Assembly: GCA_020086605.1 (NCBI GenBank)
Contig: JACBWW010000008.1
Location: forward strand, 25,681,441-25,745,440
Direction of reading: 5' to 3'
DNA length: 64,000 bases
Source of the DNA: Lanius collurio
Lineage: Eukaryota > Chordata > Aves > Passeriformes > Laniidae
Numbering within the stretch: position 1 is the stretch's first letter; each line of letters opens with the position of its first letter. Below, piece after piece: positions 39,401-52,731 of the stretch. Made by a program: the position numbers and the translations under genes. Below the pieces are notes generated by a model. The model was not told where the DNA came from. It was given only the letters and a program-made list of their open reading frames with translations, and did no database searches.

Positions 39401-42400
39401 CATAGCTGGTTCTGAGTATGACATTTGCAAAATCTGTGCAATGGGACTGTTGCATTGAATTGCTTCTAACCTGGCATTGTGCCCCAAACATCTTTTAGTG
39501 CTTAGACTGTATGATCTGGTTTTGTTTCTCCTAAAGAAATCCAGTTCACACCTTCTAAGACCACTCCATGAAATGAATCAAGCATGTGTTGGTCATTTTT
39601 AGAGGAAGCTTTCTCTACTGGTTATGTTGAACTCCAGTTTATTTTTGATATGTTGCAAACCATTGGGCAAGTTCATCTACCCACAAAAAAAAAATGGTGT
39701 CAAAATGTTCCGTTGATGGTAAGGATTCAATTATTTTAGGAAATGCTACTGTTCCATCAAAAGAACATTTCAAAAGCAAAGTCTTTTGCTTAAGATTAGG
39801 ATGCATGCCTTGCAGTACAGGCCAATCTAACCAGCAGGACTTCGATTTTTCAAGGATCTTTTTCTGTGTTTCTATTTAGTGTCCCATTATAGTCTTAACA
39901 TTGCTCACTCAAGCCAGCCAATAAATCCTCTTGGTCATTTTTATTCGTACATTTCAAGGTCTTGTGCTGTGAGAATAAATGTGATTTTACGCTTTTGAGC
40001 TCTGTCAGTAGTCAGTCGGAAGTTACACACAAAAAAGACGGCATTCCTTTTCTGCTCTGTGAAAATTCCCAGCAGAGAAACACGAACCTTTAGTATCTCC
40101 ACTCAGCATCATGGGCTGTCTGGGCCTTAACACACACTGTATGTCTGACTGCAGCTGAATAGACAACCTTGTTTCCTTTCAACACAGGGAGTCAGATCAG
40201 CACTCACTCTTGGGAGGAGGGGGAAGGGAAATGAAGTTATACCAGCAGAGGATGTGGCTCGTGAACTTTTCCCCTAACTGTCTTATCAAGGATGTGAATG
40301 TCTGTATGTACAATGGGGCAATTCTCACCGAAGAATAGGCAAGGCTGTCTAGGAAGGATTGGGGATAGGATAGGACTGTGTCATTGTAAGAAATCTAATG
40401 GGATCTCGTTGGTAGCCAATAGCATTTCAGATGCAAACAGCTCTACTCTACGGCTTCACTGGCTTTCCCACAGCCAGTGGCAACCACTTAAATGGCTGTT
40501 GAGGGAGAAACAGGTTCATTTGAAAAGTTAATACAGTATTGTGGCTAGTTACAAAAGAGCACGACACTGGAGCCAGAAATTCACTGCTCCCTGTCATTCA
40601 GGTCCTTCTTAGATTCCTCTTCCTGATTTCTTTTTTATTAAAAATCTTTTCTCTGATCAGCTGCTAAACTTTGGTAGCTTGTGAATCAACAGACCTACTG
40701 AGAGTGCCTGGGGAAGCTCTGGTAGAGAGCACACACTGCCATGGGTACTTTAAATCGTGACCTCCAATCCCTGCCTGTCATGGTAACAACAGAGCAACGA
40801 TCCCACATGGGTCCTGACTTGGGATAAGGGCACCATTTGTGGATGTCCCACTGGCTGAACTGTTTTCTGTCTTAATTCCCAGACCTGTTGTTGAAGATCC
40901 ATTTCTTGGGTCTTGCATTGTTGGATATTCTTTAAATAAGGTACGGGTTTATCACTAGCACATGCGCTAGCCTGTATAACAGATTGGTATCAGATTATTT
41001 TTTCCTTTTCCACTGCTTTCTTTTTTTTTCATGACATGACTTCCTTACAGAGAAAAGGCAGATAGGTGAGAAACAAGACTAAAGAGGAATGGACATTCCT
41101 GAACTAAGATAGGGTATTATCTGCATGAAGCGCTTTTCACATAAAACATTGCTTTTCATTTGACATCTTTGTCTGTAGCTATTTTTGTAACAAAACAGTG
41201 ATTTTTCAGCTGTTTAATAAATCCTAGTTTGTTGTTAGCATAGCAAGTAAGATAAATACAGAGAAAACCTCTCATTTGTATGAAGTTCATTTAAGGAAAC
41301 TAATTTATCAGGAGCAGTAAGCTAACGTGACTTTTTAAATAGACATTTACTACTGTGGAATCATAATTACTGCAATCAAGACTCACAAAAATCTTTTGTA
41401 AAAATAATTATAATTTAAAAGCACGCAGCTCAAAGTTGCTGCTAAAATAATGACTATAATAGCAACTGTTTAGCATTTGGACATTTTTTTGGCAGGAGGG
41501 CTTTGCATTGTTTATTGTGAGAAAGAAACAGGCTCTGAGAAAACATGCAAATTTTCAGCAAAGGAAAAAGCAGCATCAGGTTTGCAAAACAGAGTGGCAG
41601 AAAGTCTGTTTTGCTTTTATATCTTTAGTTCACATAGGCTAGAATGATTTAAAATAAATAGGTTATTTTGGAGGATCTCTGTTTAATATACCATGGAAGA
41701 TCTCAAAATATCTGTTTCATAGTATCCCTGGCATCCAGACAGACAGGCTGTGCGGTGGTCAGCATTTATTTTCTTGCTGTGTTTTTCATTCTGAAATTCC
41801 ATTCTCTGTTGGGATCCAGAGTTTCCAGAACTCATTGCTAATCAGCAATTTGCTTTAAACAGGAATTGTCCTTTAATATTTATTACTCATTGTTCTTCTT
41901 GAAATGCGATCAAATGCCTGTCATCATATATATATAAAAATTAAGGATTAGATAATTAGATTGTGAACAATTTAATAGATTAAGATTGTGAACAAGTATG
42001 TTTCAAAGGAAAGATGGCATATCACTGGTGTTATATATTACCTCAATTTGTTCTGTCAGCACTCCTTTCTTCACTCAGCTTCTGAAAGGATATGGATATT
42101 ATTGTTGTACAAAAGAAATTCAGATAATTGTAATTAAAAATTAATTACAATCATGAAAAAAGATACACTGAGTCCACATTTTAATGCTGTCTTTCTGTAA
42201 TAAGACGAAGAATCAATACACTGTACATTGCTTTTATTTAGATTTGTGTGGCATACAATGAAAGCTTTTCTGACATATAAATGCATTGATAGAAAGAAAA
42301 CAAAGAGTAGGCCTTGCATTCAGACCAGAAATTGTTAAAAGGAAGATGTAAATCAAATATCTCTCCCATAATATGGCATCGTATCCCTCATTTACAGATT

Positions 42401-45400
42401 CACTATGCACTACATATCAGATTTGTTTTCATGCTGTCACTTTCTCCACCTATACTGCTCCATTCTGAACTTGTACCCCAAGACATACCAATTTAATATC
42501 CTTGTCTCCCCTTGCCTCTTTTCCTTGGTTAAACAACTACTCTCCATACTTTCATAGGTCCACTGCTCTCCTTCTCCCTTTATTTCCATTAACTCTATCT
42601 CCACTTTTACTCTTCAGTCCACCGTTAGTTTCCTTTGATTTAGAGAAAAATGGCTCAGGACAGGTCTTTTCTTCTGTTGAATCAATTAATCCAGATTTTG
42701 AAGGAAAGTTAGACCATGGCCCTATTTGATTCTCAGATACCTAATTCCATCATTTATTTTACGAGCTTTCTTTGTGTAGTCTGTAATATTCCTTTTCTCT
42801 CTCTTCTCTCATGTTATTTTTTTTGTCCTGCCATCTTGTTATTTTTCTTTAGTTCACTGTATCTCACCTTTAGTTTTCACTTGTGTTCTTCCTACACCAG
42901 CTCTCAGTGCTTTGGGTAGTGGGATTGAAGGTCTCACTAATACAGACCTGGGTTCATGGAGGAGTTTGTGACACGAACATGTAGCCTGGAATGACTCTAC
43001 AGACAGTGGATATGCACTCACACAGCTGCGTGCTGAAAACTGACTGGTGAGAAATCTCTCCCTCCTCCAACTAAACAAAGATAGAGGCTATGGACAGTGG
43101 AACAGATTTCCCTTTTTAAACTGCAAGGGTGTCAATTCTTCCCTTCCTAACAGGGGTGTCTCTTCTGCCTACAAACTACATGCAAAATGGAAATTATTTT
43201 AATTAATTTGTTAAACCAAAGGGAACATTGAAACGAAAAGCCAGATACCTTTCACAACAAAAACATTTAGGCCAAAATAAGGGGAAATAAGAGACAATGC
43301 GTTTGAAATGCTGCTTTATCCAAGGCTTTCACATGGCTCCAAAAATATCTGTGTTTCTTCCAGTTACGTCTACCACCTAGTGTTAACTTCAGAATGGTGA
43401 TGTATTGGGTGCTTTGCTCAGCCACTCTGTGAATGGCTCCCATTCACCAGAAGTCTCAGCTCACTCCATATGCAGGCAAAACTCCCAGTGAAGACAATGC
43501 GAGTCCAGGTCCCCTGACTCACATTTTGCTCAGGCAAAACCCCCATTGTCCAGTGACTGCTTTGCTCAATGAGCAGTGATTCAGAAGTGCTGAATAGGAG
43601 CCCAGTCAGCTGTGCTTTGATATTATTTTCCTGATGATTCATTAATTCTGTAAAATCATTATAAATTTCTTTGTAGAATTACCCAGCAATTTTGTTTTAG
43701 GCTAAATGTTAAAAACACATCACCTATAAGAAGAGGGCACTCTGGGAAAAGTATCACTAAACCAGTATTTTTTCTGAGATCTGAATACCTCTTATAAATT
43801 ATTTGTAATTCCTGACTTCCTCCAGGCCCTGGAATATGAGAGCATTTAAGTCTTTGATCAGTTTCTTGATAAATTATTACAGAGCGAGTTCCGGTGATTC
43901 AATGACACAAAATAGGAGAATAAAATGAGAGATGAGTGAAGTGAGATGATCACATTCAATTGCTTTTGTCATGCTGTATTCAAACAGTTTAAAACAAGTT
44001 CTGAGAACTTTTTAAAATCACAAGCTATTAAACTCTGCAGTGGTTCATTAACAAATGAATGACTCAGATCTCCTGTTTGCACAAAACCCATAAACAGTTG
44101 AAGTCTTGTTTGACTGTAGGAATAACATTTTACTTTGATGGACCTATGTGAATACCATGAAAATCAAATATGCTTTGTGTCAGATTAAAATCTTCAGTTT
44201 TCTATTTCCCCTATTTTATCAGGGATGTGCAAGGAGCTTCATTCCTTTCTTTCTGATTTCCTTTCTGATACCTAAGTGCTTTCTCAATGTAGTGTAAAAT
44301 AAGTGTAAAGTGCTACTAATTTCACTTTCCCCTTATTTCACTGGTGTGAATTGTACAACAATGTACTACAGAATTATGCTTTGCATAGATATGCAGCATA
44401 ACTCTCAATATATTTCATTTTCCAGGAACCCTCTCTAACTGTGAGTCCCATCTTCCGCAGAAAAGTCCCTGTTTTGTAAAATGTCGATCAGTGTTCCAGA
44501 AAATTATCTGCCTATCACAGAACTCTTCCTCATTCACACTAAAAATATCTAGCAGATATTTATTAAAAGCCCCTCAAAGCCTCAAAAAAGCCAGCATAGT
44601 GCAGGGGTCATGAATCACATTGTTTGTGTTTCTGATGAATGTATTCATAGAGAATGTATTAAATAGGTATATCTAGATAATCCTGGAAGTCCATTTTGCC
44701 CTGTAATCCAAGATGGATGCCATCTAGGTACCCAATTTCCATCACCTATAGTTTTGCTTTCACTTGGATTTTGGAATAAGAACCTTTTAGTCATAGTATT
44801 CCTATAGAATATTTCAACACTCTTCATCCTGCTTCATAAACTCATTGCTGCTCATTCTTATCATTGGAGTGTTTTTACTTATTTTAACAGCTTTTTGAGA
44901 TGCTATTTTATACCCCAGATGTAATCTTTTCCTACTAGGCTCTTGTACTTGATGAAGTTTAGTACTCACATACCTTGTTCCCATCCCAAATATTGTTGTC
45001 CTCAAGTTTCTTCAAGTGAAAAAAACCCTAAGATTGCAAATTTCCATATAAGTTTGAAAAGTAAAAATAAACTTGGATTTTTTTTTCTACTGTGTCAGAC
45101 TGTTTTCTGAACTTTTTCCTCTGAAACCACAGGGCTACATGTAAAAGAACCTATCATGTCTCTTTTCATGAATTATCTCTGTGTTGAAGGTCTTAAATTA
45201 TTTTCCTTTGCTATTGTGATTATGTAGATTACTGTATAAAAGTTGTCTCAGGAGGAACACAAGAAATCTTTTAGTGCCCTTTTGAATTTTTAATTAAAAA
45301 AAAAAATTACTACTAAACTGCTTTTCAGAATCATGTTTCAGCTCTAGTTTCCTAAGCACTGTTAGAGCAATTTACAGTCCTATTCATTTTCTGAGAGCTT

Positions 45401-45618
45401 CACATAAGGTCCCCTGAGAAGGAGCATATTCAGTTCCTGCTGTAGGGCATCAGGTCATGATAATATCCCCTCTCAGTCTCACCACCTCAAAACTATTCTC
45501 ATCATTCTGGTACTTTCAACAGAGTACAATATAATAGGATACTCATACATCACATCTAGATGAGGTCTTAGCACCCAGAATAAATAACAATCTTCAAGCA
45601 GCAAGATAATTTCAGCCT

Positions 45619-45700
45619 CTTTTTTCTTTTCCCTTTCCTTTTCCCTTTTCCCTTTCCCTTTCCCTTTCCCTTTCCCTTTCCCTTTCCCTTTCCCTTTCCG
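45619..45700. repeat. (TTTCCC)n hexanucleotide microsatellite
   Basis: This is a pure pyrimidine tract, imperfect at its left end and then a regular run of TTTCCC units. The opposite strand is (GGGAAA)n, a polypurine tract with regularly spaced G3 runs that could form triplex or quadruplex structures. It is not the telomeric repeat. It is likely to vary in length between individuals. Confidence 0.97.
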
Positions 45701-48428
45701 TTATTTTAAAGTTTTTAGTATAGATTCTACCTATGCCAAATTAACTCTGAGTCAGAATGTTCTGAGGTAATTTTTAATCATAATGAAAAATGGCAGAAAT
45801 TGTCCATCTACCATTCTAGTAGAGATTAATCAACATATTTTTACATTTTAATGTTAAGATCATTTGTAGATAAAAGTTTATGATTTTACTTGGTATTAGT
45901 ATAAGTCAGCATCTTTGACTGTGTTGAAAGCTAGATGTTTTGAGAAGATCCTCCACTGTGGAAGATACTGTGAAAATTCTGCTAAGCAGATGATTTCAGT
46001 GTTGTTCGCAAGATATTCTTCAATCTGAGAAAACATGTTAAGATATCCACCCTCATGAATATTCTGTAGGTGGCCATTTGATCCCATTACTTGCCAGGAA
46101 AAGTCCACAGAAGAAAGAACTTTCCTGAAATCTGTATTTGCCTTTTATGAGCCTGCAAAATCTACAGTTTTGTTTCAAGAGCTATGTGTGGCTTTTGAAT
46201 GAGTCCTTGACCAACCAGTGAGATTACTGGAATATAACCTGGGCTGCAAAGTCATCCACAAATCATTTAGGAACTTTCCTATTTCAACACTTGTTGTTTT
46301 GTAACTTGGATCAAAACACAAAAGGATCCAGGAACCATCAGAGACAGGTGACAATGAAAGACAGGAAAGTTCAGCTGGTGGTAGAAATGTGATCAGAGCT
46401 GAGAGAAGACAACTCTTTGGAAGAGCTGTGGTCTTTGCTGATCTCGACCAGCACCTCACCTCAACTGGCATAGGATATCAAAATATTTCAAATGAGTAAA
46501 AGATGACCCTGCATGTTTCCTTGCCATTTCTTCCTACTATCAACAAATAAAAAATTCCTGAATGAAACATCAGTGAAATGTGGATGCTGACATAGAATGA
46601 GCACAAGTGCTGTGATTCTAAACCCTGGCTTCAGTATTCGAAGAACCTGTATGTGTTAATCTTAAAACTATTCTTCTCGTACTAAGGTCTTTGAAGTCTT
46701 TCAGTCTCTGGACAGGAATGTTAGTTCTACCACAGGGCAGAGAAAGCAGACACAGTTTTACTTGGAATTAATGAGTGCAGCCAGACCTGAGGAGGTTATG
46801 TCCTGCCAACATTGCAATACTAATAATATCCTTCTATTCCTGAATTTGTTCCAAAACAAACAATCAAAAAAGAGCCTTGCCCTTACTAACATTGCTTTTT
46901 CCTTTTCTAACAACATATGTAAGATCATTCCCTACTTTTTTTTCTATACTCAAGCATGTGAAAGTCAGTACTTGCACTCATTTTTGAATCACAGGAGCTC
47001 TGTGTAAACCACAAAACCAGCCAGTGATTATGCAAAGAAAAAAGTTCTGAACTAATGGATTTGTAGCAGAAAAATCTTAAAATTGATCTTCAAAGAAAAA
47101 ATGCGCTAGTACCACATTTATATACTATTTCTCTGGTTTTACTGCCACTGTGGTTTACTATTTAGGTTGACTTGACCATGAAATTTGGAAAATGTTTCTT
47201 ACAGTATTTTGAGGCTCTCAGTGTAGCATTCTGTAGCAGACAGGAAAACATTAACTTCTCCCTCCTGCATTTTGACACTGTAAATTCTAATAAGGGTGAA
47301 ACAAAATTATTAGGAAAGTTTAATATTGCAATACTTTTGCCATAGATACTCTCACAACATTTTTGGAGAGACTGTTCAGTATAGCTACAGCACCATTTTT
47401 AAACTAGTCATTCTCTTGAGTTCAGAAAAGCTTCCAAACCTCTCACTTCCAGGATGTTAATTCATCAATGCTTATATTTAATACACTAAACTTGAGGGAG
47501 AAATCTCTCAGTCTCATTTTTGCAACCTCATGAATGTCATTCTGCCTTTCCTTTTTATGCTTGCCTCTCCCTTTTGTTCACAAATGTGGTAATGAGTGAA
47601 ATCTTGGTATGAATGTACAATGACTTTACATAGTTAAAGTGGTTTTGTTTTCCTATTCTTCATTGTTTTCTTGATAAATCTGCACTTTGATCTTGAAGCT
47701 GCCTTACCCCTGGCACGGCTCTCATTCCAGTGGTGCCTGTGGATTCTTTGTGAATGAAGACTAAAAAGCTGAATTTCTAAACATATGAAAATGTGAGCGT
47801 TGTGATTCAGATGAAGTACAGAAATTTTCCATTTTGTTTCCAGAAAAATGTGTATCCTCTGAGCAAAATCAGAGAAAAAAAAACATTACATGTCACACAG
47901 CTTGCAGTAAGAGCTATGAATTTCTTCCCAGGGTTATTGTGAAGAAATTTCACATAAAATCTAGGTGCAAGTTAGCCGAAAGAGTGAAACTGTATTGAAA
48001 CAGCAATCCCAGTATTTCTCATAGTTATGATATCTTCTATCAAAGGTTGAAAACAAGACAATCAAAATAACTTTAGAAAAACATCTATTTTCCTCTGATC
48101 TGTTTCTAATTACATTATAACAGTGAAAACAGACAATTCAAATTCTCAGAATTTCTTTTGCCACACAGATTTTGTGTGAAATTCTATTCCTACAGAGTGC
48201 AGCCTGCTCAGTGCAGGGAGCTGGTGACTGAGGGTTCAGGGAGAGCAGTTTTTCTTGAGCACCCCATTAGAGGGGTACACTTTAGATATATTTTAATAAC
48301 CAGCAATGATTTCAGATACATCATAATGAGAAAATAAAAACTGAAAAGGCAGCAAGAAAAAAAAAATTAGACTAGGTTTCTTCTTGTAGGATCTTTATAC
48401 AAATTGAGAAAAAATATTTCTATCAGCT

Positions 48429-48950
48429 GTTGTGGGTTTAGAGGGAATTTTTGAGGGAAAAGGCACTGGAACCCCCACAAAGATCTTTTTATTCAGAGCA
48501 TTTGCACTAGAATAATAAATACAGCATGTACCTATGGCATGATATGGTTGCGCTGCTTCTTATTTTTCATTCCATATTTGTGTTTACAAAGGTTGATATG
48601 TTGGCACAGCAGGAATCTTGTGTTTCCCCTCTAGCCATCTACACTCCTGGGTCATACAGGCAGCCACACTGGGAGCTCCCTGGTACCCTGCCAAAAACCT
48701 CAATCCTGCAATCAAAAGCAATATTTTCTTCGAGGACAAGAGGTAATTCAGTCTCTGCTCATGTTTGGTTTGGTGCTGGTGTGATGAGCAGCTTAGAAAA
48801 CACTCCATATTTGCACGGTGATTTTGTAACTCCCTATGGGCAGTGGAGTCAGAATGCTCACACAGGTTTGTGTTCCAGGTACTTATCGCCATGACTATGG
48901 CATCTGCAAATCCTGCGTGTTCAAAAATCCACATTTGACTGTGTATATCA
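48429..48950 (-). mobile_element. Possible old LTR (low confidence)
   Basis: The plus strand begins TGTTGTGGGTTTAGAGGG, so the minus strand ends ...CTAAACCCACAACA, similar to avian ERV LTR 3' ends. On the minus strand an AATAAA occurs about 60 bp before that end (at 48488-48493), where an LTR polyadenylation signal would sit. I could not find the other end or a target duplication, and the inner sequence is not one I recognise. Confidence 0.35.
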
Positions 48951-51900
48951 GGGGGTTTGGTTTCTAACTATCAGGCCAGATTATATTGGGCTGCAAACAG
49001 CTACAGGGTCCTGCATGTGCCCAGATTCAGACACAGCTTCATAGTACTGAGAGTGACATACTGGGAGGTGAAGGACAAGGAGCACTTTTAAAAGAAATAG
49101 AAAAAACGTTAATTCATTTTTATATGGATTTCATGTCTGATGACAACTGTTGAAGAGCCACAGCAGACTAAGCCTAGCCTGATGATATCTTGTTGGGATG
49201 GCCTGATAATGAAGGGAGATAAAGCATCTCTCAGAATCCAGATAGCACCCAGGTCCCCAGGGTGTGTTAGGCCTTTTGTGTCTTTTAACCACAGAAAACA
49301 GGCAGACTGTGCCCTGAAGGGCTTTCTGTCTGAAGACGTAGGATAAAAGTAGGTTGTACCAAACAAATCAATTTGTTGGAGAATTGGCTCTGCTGTAACA
49401 TTTGTATGGAATACACTCTGTCTTTTCTTCTGAGTCTGGAGACTGAGGAGGAAGTACCTTTAAAAGGAATACAGGGACTGGAAAAGGCCATGAAATCTTT
49501 ATAGCTGGAAATTTGCCAGGAAGGGGAGGCCTTACAGAGGGATTTGATGAAAAATAAGGATATGTCTTGTTATTTATTGCAATTATAAGAGGCAGGCTTT
49601 TCAAACTATGACTATCATGATAGAGGAAGTTTTAATTGTGTTTAGGATTTTGGTGATAAAAGGAAATAAGAAGCAATATAGGATTCTTACAATGACAGGT
49701 GTTACTTACAGAGTCTTTATCAACTTCAATTACTATAAATTAGCCTGAGCAAATTGTTAGGATTTATTATTTGAACTAGACATACATGTAAGTTTCCCAC
49801 TGAATCCTGTAAATGTGACTCAATTTGCCTGAAATGTTTTAGGAGGTGCTCACAGGAAAGATCTGCTGGCCCGAGAGAAAGTGGCAAACACTGCAAGGGG
49901 TGCACCAATGAGTAGCCACGGATGAATAGGAGTTGCAGCAGTGAGAGCTGGCACAGGTGCAGCCAGAAAGGACACACAGCTCATGTTTGCCCTAAAATAT
50001 ATCCTAGTACAAGCAGGTATCCCTGGTGAAGCGTGCCAGCTCAGCTGGGAACAAGTGGAGAAAGCAACATCAAAAGAGCAGAACAATCTCATTGCCTGCC
50101 CAGTGGTACAAATGACATATTTTGGCTCAAATGTAAATTGATCCTGTCTGTATGTCTTCCAGAGAGGGTTCAACATCTTCATATAGTCACACTGAATAAA
50201 TAGCTGGGGAGATCTGGCTGGCATTTGTACTGTGCAGGAATTTAAGATCATATGGCTATACTGCTGGGGTTCAAAATGTATCTGTTTTCAGCATTCTGCT
50301 ATGTTAAACAAACAGAACAGAGAACATTCCCCTACTGTTTTGTAGAGAGACAAATTGCAAGTGCAGTTTTCTAACATCTCTATAAGAGACTCGGGATTGG
50401 AGATAAACGGAGGGGTTTTTTTTCAGTTTTTGGAATTTTGATCTCTTTGTTGTACTATGAAAAAAGTGCTTTTCTTCAATACTTATGATATTGTATTTCA
50501 TTTTTAGTAATAAAGATAATTTAATTTCCTTTTTGTCAATTTCTGCTATACAAACACAGTAACTTTTACATAACAGTTTATGATGGTAACTCTAGCAAAT
50601 AAATGTAACATGTCCTCATCTTTGTTAAGCTGTTACAGTTGACTGTCTTCATTCTTTTTTTTTTTTTTTCACACTGCTGTGACTTTGGTGCAGCTGCTGA
50701 GCATTTTTTGGTTCCACTGATAGGTTTGCACACCATCTCCACCTGCATTAGCCTCCAGGGCTGGCTGTAAAATACTTATAAAAGGCAATTAAGCAGACTG
50801 GGCATGTGAAAGCTTCAACAATAAATTCTACTGACCTTTTGGACAGTGTATCTTTGATCATTTTATCTTGATTTTCTCAACAGCTCTTTTTCTCAGAGTT
50901 GTTTTTTCTTGGCTCTTCTCTTGGCAGAACAGCTGCTTCTCTCTGGCCACTGGGTATGGCCTTATTTTATTTATTCTTGCCTTTAACTTTTGTAGGGCAG
51001 CCAGATACATGGGGATGGGTGTTATATAACAAATACAATAAATAAATAAAGCCCAATTTGCAACGTTTTTGCTGTCCACATTGAAAGCTGTGGTCATGGA
51101 GAAAGGAGTTCATTACACAAAAATGCCCTGTTTGATCCTGTTGGGGCAAATGGCTAGAAAAATGGGAGTGTAGTTTGAATACAAAGCTAGAAAGCTGAAA
51201 AGCAAAATAAGAGAAAATTAACTGGTTTAGGAACCACTGCTAGACTTGCTGAGTGATTTTGTTAAAAAATAAATTTGAAGCATAGAATGCCTCTTTAGGC
51301 CAAACCAGTCTCTGAATTTAGATTTAAATCCTTCCAGATTTAAAATGGTTGAAACTCAGGTTGCTGCTGGCACCGGACACTGAGAAGCAATGCCAGAGTC
51401 TCAGTGTACTGTGGAAAGTTGATTATGCAGAGCCAAAAGACTGATCAAGGATTCACGCACTGCAAGCAGTCACTGAGTTTGTTTGAAACACTAGGATAGA
51501 TTTTATAGTGTTTAGAACTTTAAAGGGGTTTGAAAGAGGAGGTCAGCAGGGTCTGTTTTTGCAGTAGGCTCTGGGGCTTGAGAAGAGGCCTTTGCTAATG
51601 TTGCCAGACTTTCCAGATGCTTTTAAAGACTAAAGACTATTTCTTCCCAGCTTTCACCTCTACAATAATTCTCTTGCCCTTTCCCCTACCATTTCCCATT
51701 TTGCCCTTTCATTAGTTCCTCTTTCTTTCTTCCCATGTCATTACTTCTCTCTGTTCCTTCTCATTACATCTCTTCCCTTGAACCAGTTTTTCCTATTACA
51801 CTCTTCAGTCTTTGGGATCAAATATTGTTTGTATTATTTTTCCCTAAGGGAGTAAGAGCTAAGTTGCCATCTTGAGTGGAGAATATCTTCTAAGATGGAC

Positions 51901-52084
51901 AGTAAAGTATAAGCGATCCATAACTGTTTTGTTTGAATCAGATTAAGAAAGGCCTGATGATAAAATTTAAGTGTAAAGTCCAAGCAGAAGCTTTGTTGTT
52001 GCTGGCCTTGTAACTCAGTATCAGTACCATAGGCACCTTTATCTCTTCTAGGAGCAGCATATTATCACAAGGTATGTTAGTGTG
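48951..52084. other. Intergenic DNA, nothing identified
   Basis: No gene or confident repeat is seen. Overlapping mid-size frames occur at 49109-49366 and 49850-50251 (minus, 133 residues), with less AT-rich composition than the surroundings. They might be degraded transposon or retrovirus remnants, but no motif supports that. A poly-T run lies at 50656-50672, and a pyrimidine-rich patch at 51660-51790. Confidence 0.5.
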
Positions 52085-52276
52085 CCCTTGCAGAAGGCCA
52101 ACCACATTAACAAGACTTTAAGAATGCAGCCAGCAGGTCAAAAGATCCTATTATTCTCCTTTATTTGGCACTAGTTAAACCTCAGTCGGACTACAGTGTC
52201 AAGCCTTGCACTCCTATGTGCAAGAAAGACATCGACATGCTGGAAAAGTCCAGCAGAGAGCTGTGAAGCTGATCAT
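52085..52276 (+). mobile_element. CR1 LINE, left part (split by the retroelement)
   Basis: The sequence follows the CR1 reverse-transcriptase 3' coding region: 'gcagccagcaggtcaaaaga', then 'ggcactagttaaacctcagt', then 'ggaaaagtccagcagagagc', then 'tgaagctgatcat'. It stops exactly where the LTR element begins and continues at 54592 as 'ggggctggagc...', matching the normal CR1 order (gatgatca-ggggctggag). The two halves are therefore one CR1 copy into which the retroelement inserted. The left edge is approximate. Confidence 0.88.
52271..52276. repeat. Target-site duplication, left copy (GATCAT)
   Basis: The six bases GATCAT directly abut the outer TG of the left LTR, and the same six follow the right LTR at 54586-54591. 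A 6-bp duplication fits a class II (alpha/beta-like) retroviral integrase. The duplicated bases are CR1 sequence. Confidence 0.93.
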
Positions 52277-52519
52277 TGTTGCAGTGAGGGGAACCCTTAC
52301 AACAATATATATGAAGCGATGGGGTTGGAAGGACAGATGAAGCCGTATTTTTGCAGATGTTCAGGGATGATTTTATTTCTCCAACTGCATGGCCGGAGTT
52401 CCCGAGCAGACTCCTCGGACCTTCTCCCCGCCCCAGCTCTCAGGCACCCAAACCACCCAATCAGCAACAGGAATGGGGCACACGTGACCTGGGGACAGGG
52501 ACAAGGATCCACCTCCACA
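52277..52519 (-). repeat. 3' LTR of the Y-box retroelement
   Basis: This is a 243-bp LTR reading on the minus strand from TGTGGAGGTGG to ...CACTGCAACA. It contains an E-box CACGTG (52481-52486), an inverted CCAAT box nearby and AATAAA at 52377-52372, with TG-rich sequence downstream as expected for polyadenylation. It matches the 5' LTR over its whole length. The half towards 52277 is nearly identical, and the differences cluster in the U3 part (about 52418-52475). Confidence 0.95.
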
Positions 52520-52533
52520 ATTCACCCTTTCTT
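52520..52533 (-). promoter_or_regulatory. Polypurine tract (plus-strand primer site)
   Basis: On the minus strand, AAGAAAGGGTGAAT lies immediately before the TG of the 3' LTR. It is purine-rich (12 of 14) and in the right place for the primer of second-strand DNA synthesis, which supports the minus-strand orientation of the element. Confidence 0.75.
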
Positions 52534-52731
52534 ATTAAATAAAATAACAGGGGAAATAGTTGGATAAACAACAAAACAATTTCAAAGGAAAGGAAGCCAC
52601 TGTCTTGAATCTTCAAATGTCCAAACAGATTTCCTTTGGAGTACCAGAAGGGAGACAGGACATGAGCACACTTCAGATGGAAACTGAGGAAAGGATTTTC
52701 CTTTTTGTACCTGTTGGAATCTTAAAAATGG

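Larger units (their letters stand above)
35901..48428. other. Intergenic DNA upstream of SLC1A3, no gene recognised
   Basis: This is AT-rich sequence upstream of the SLC1A3 promoter. No exon of a neighbouring gene was recognised. In mammals the next gene upstream is RANBP3L, and I see none of it here. The supported small features are a 38-bp tandem duplication at 36421-36496, a hairpin with 11-bp arms and an AAA loop at 42127-42151 (attgtaattaa / ttaattacaat), and a (TTTCCC)n tract at 45619-45700. Distal enhancers of SLC1A3 could lie here but cannot be identified by eye. Confidence 0.6.

Noticed and set aside
45619..45700. Interstitial telomeric repeat
   Set aside because: The unit is TTTCCC/GGGAAA, not TTAGGG/CCCTAA.
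46175..46471. 98-residue minus-strand frame
   Set aside because: It has no domain, no splice context and no repeat identity, and its length is compatible with chance.
49850..50251. 133-residue minus-strand frame as a possible retroviral env remnant
   Set aside because: It has a hydrophobic end but no envelope motif, neighbouring retroviral frame or LTR pair, so there is not enough to support it.
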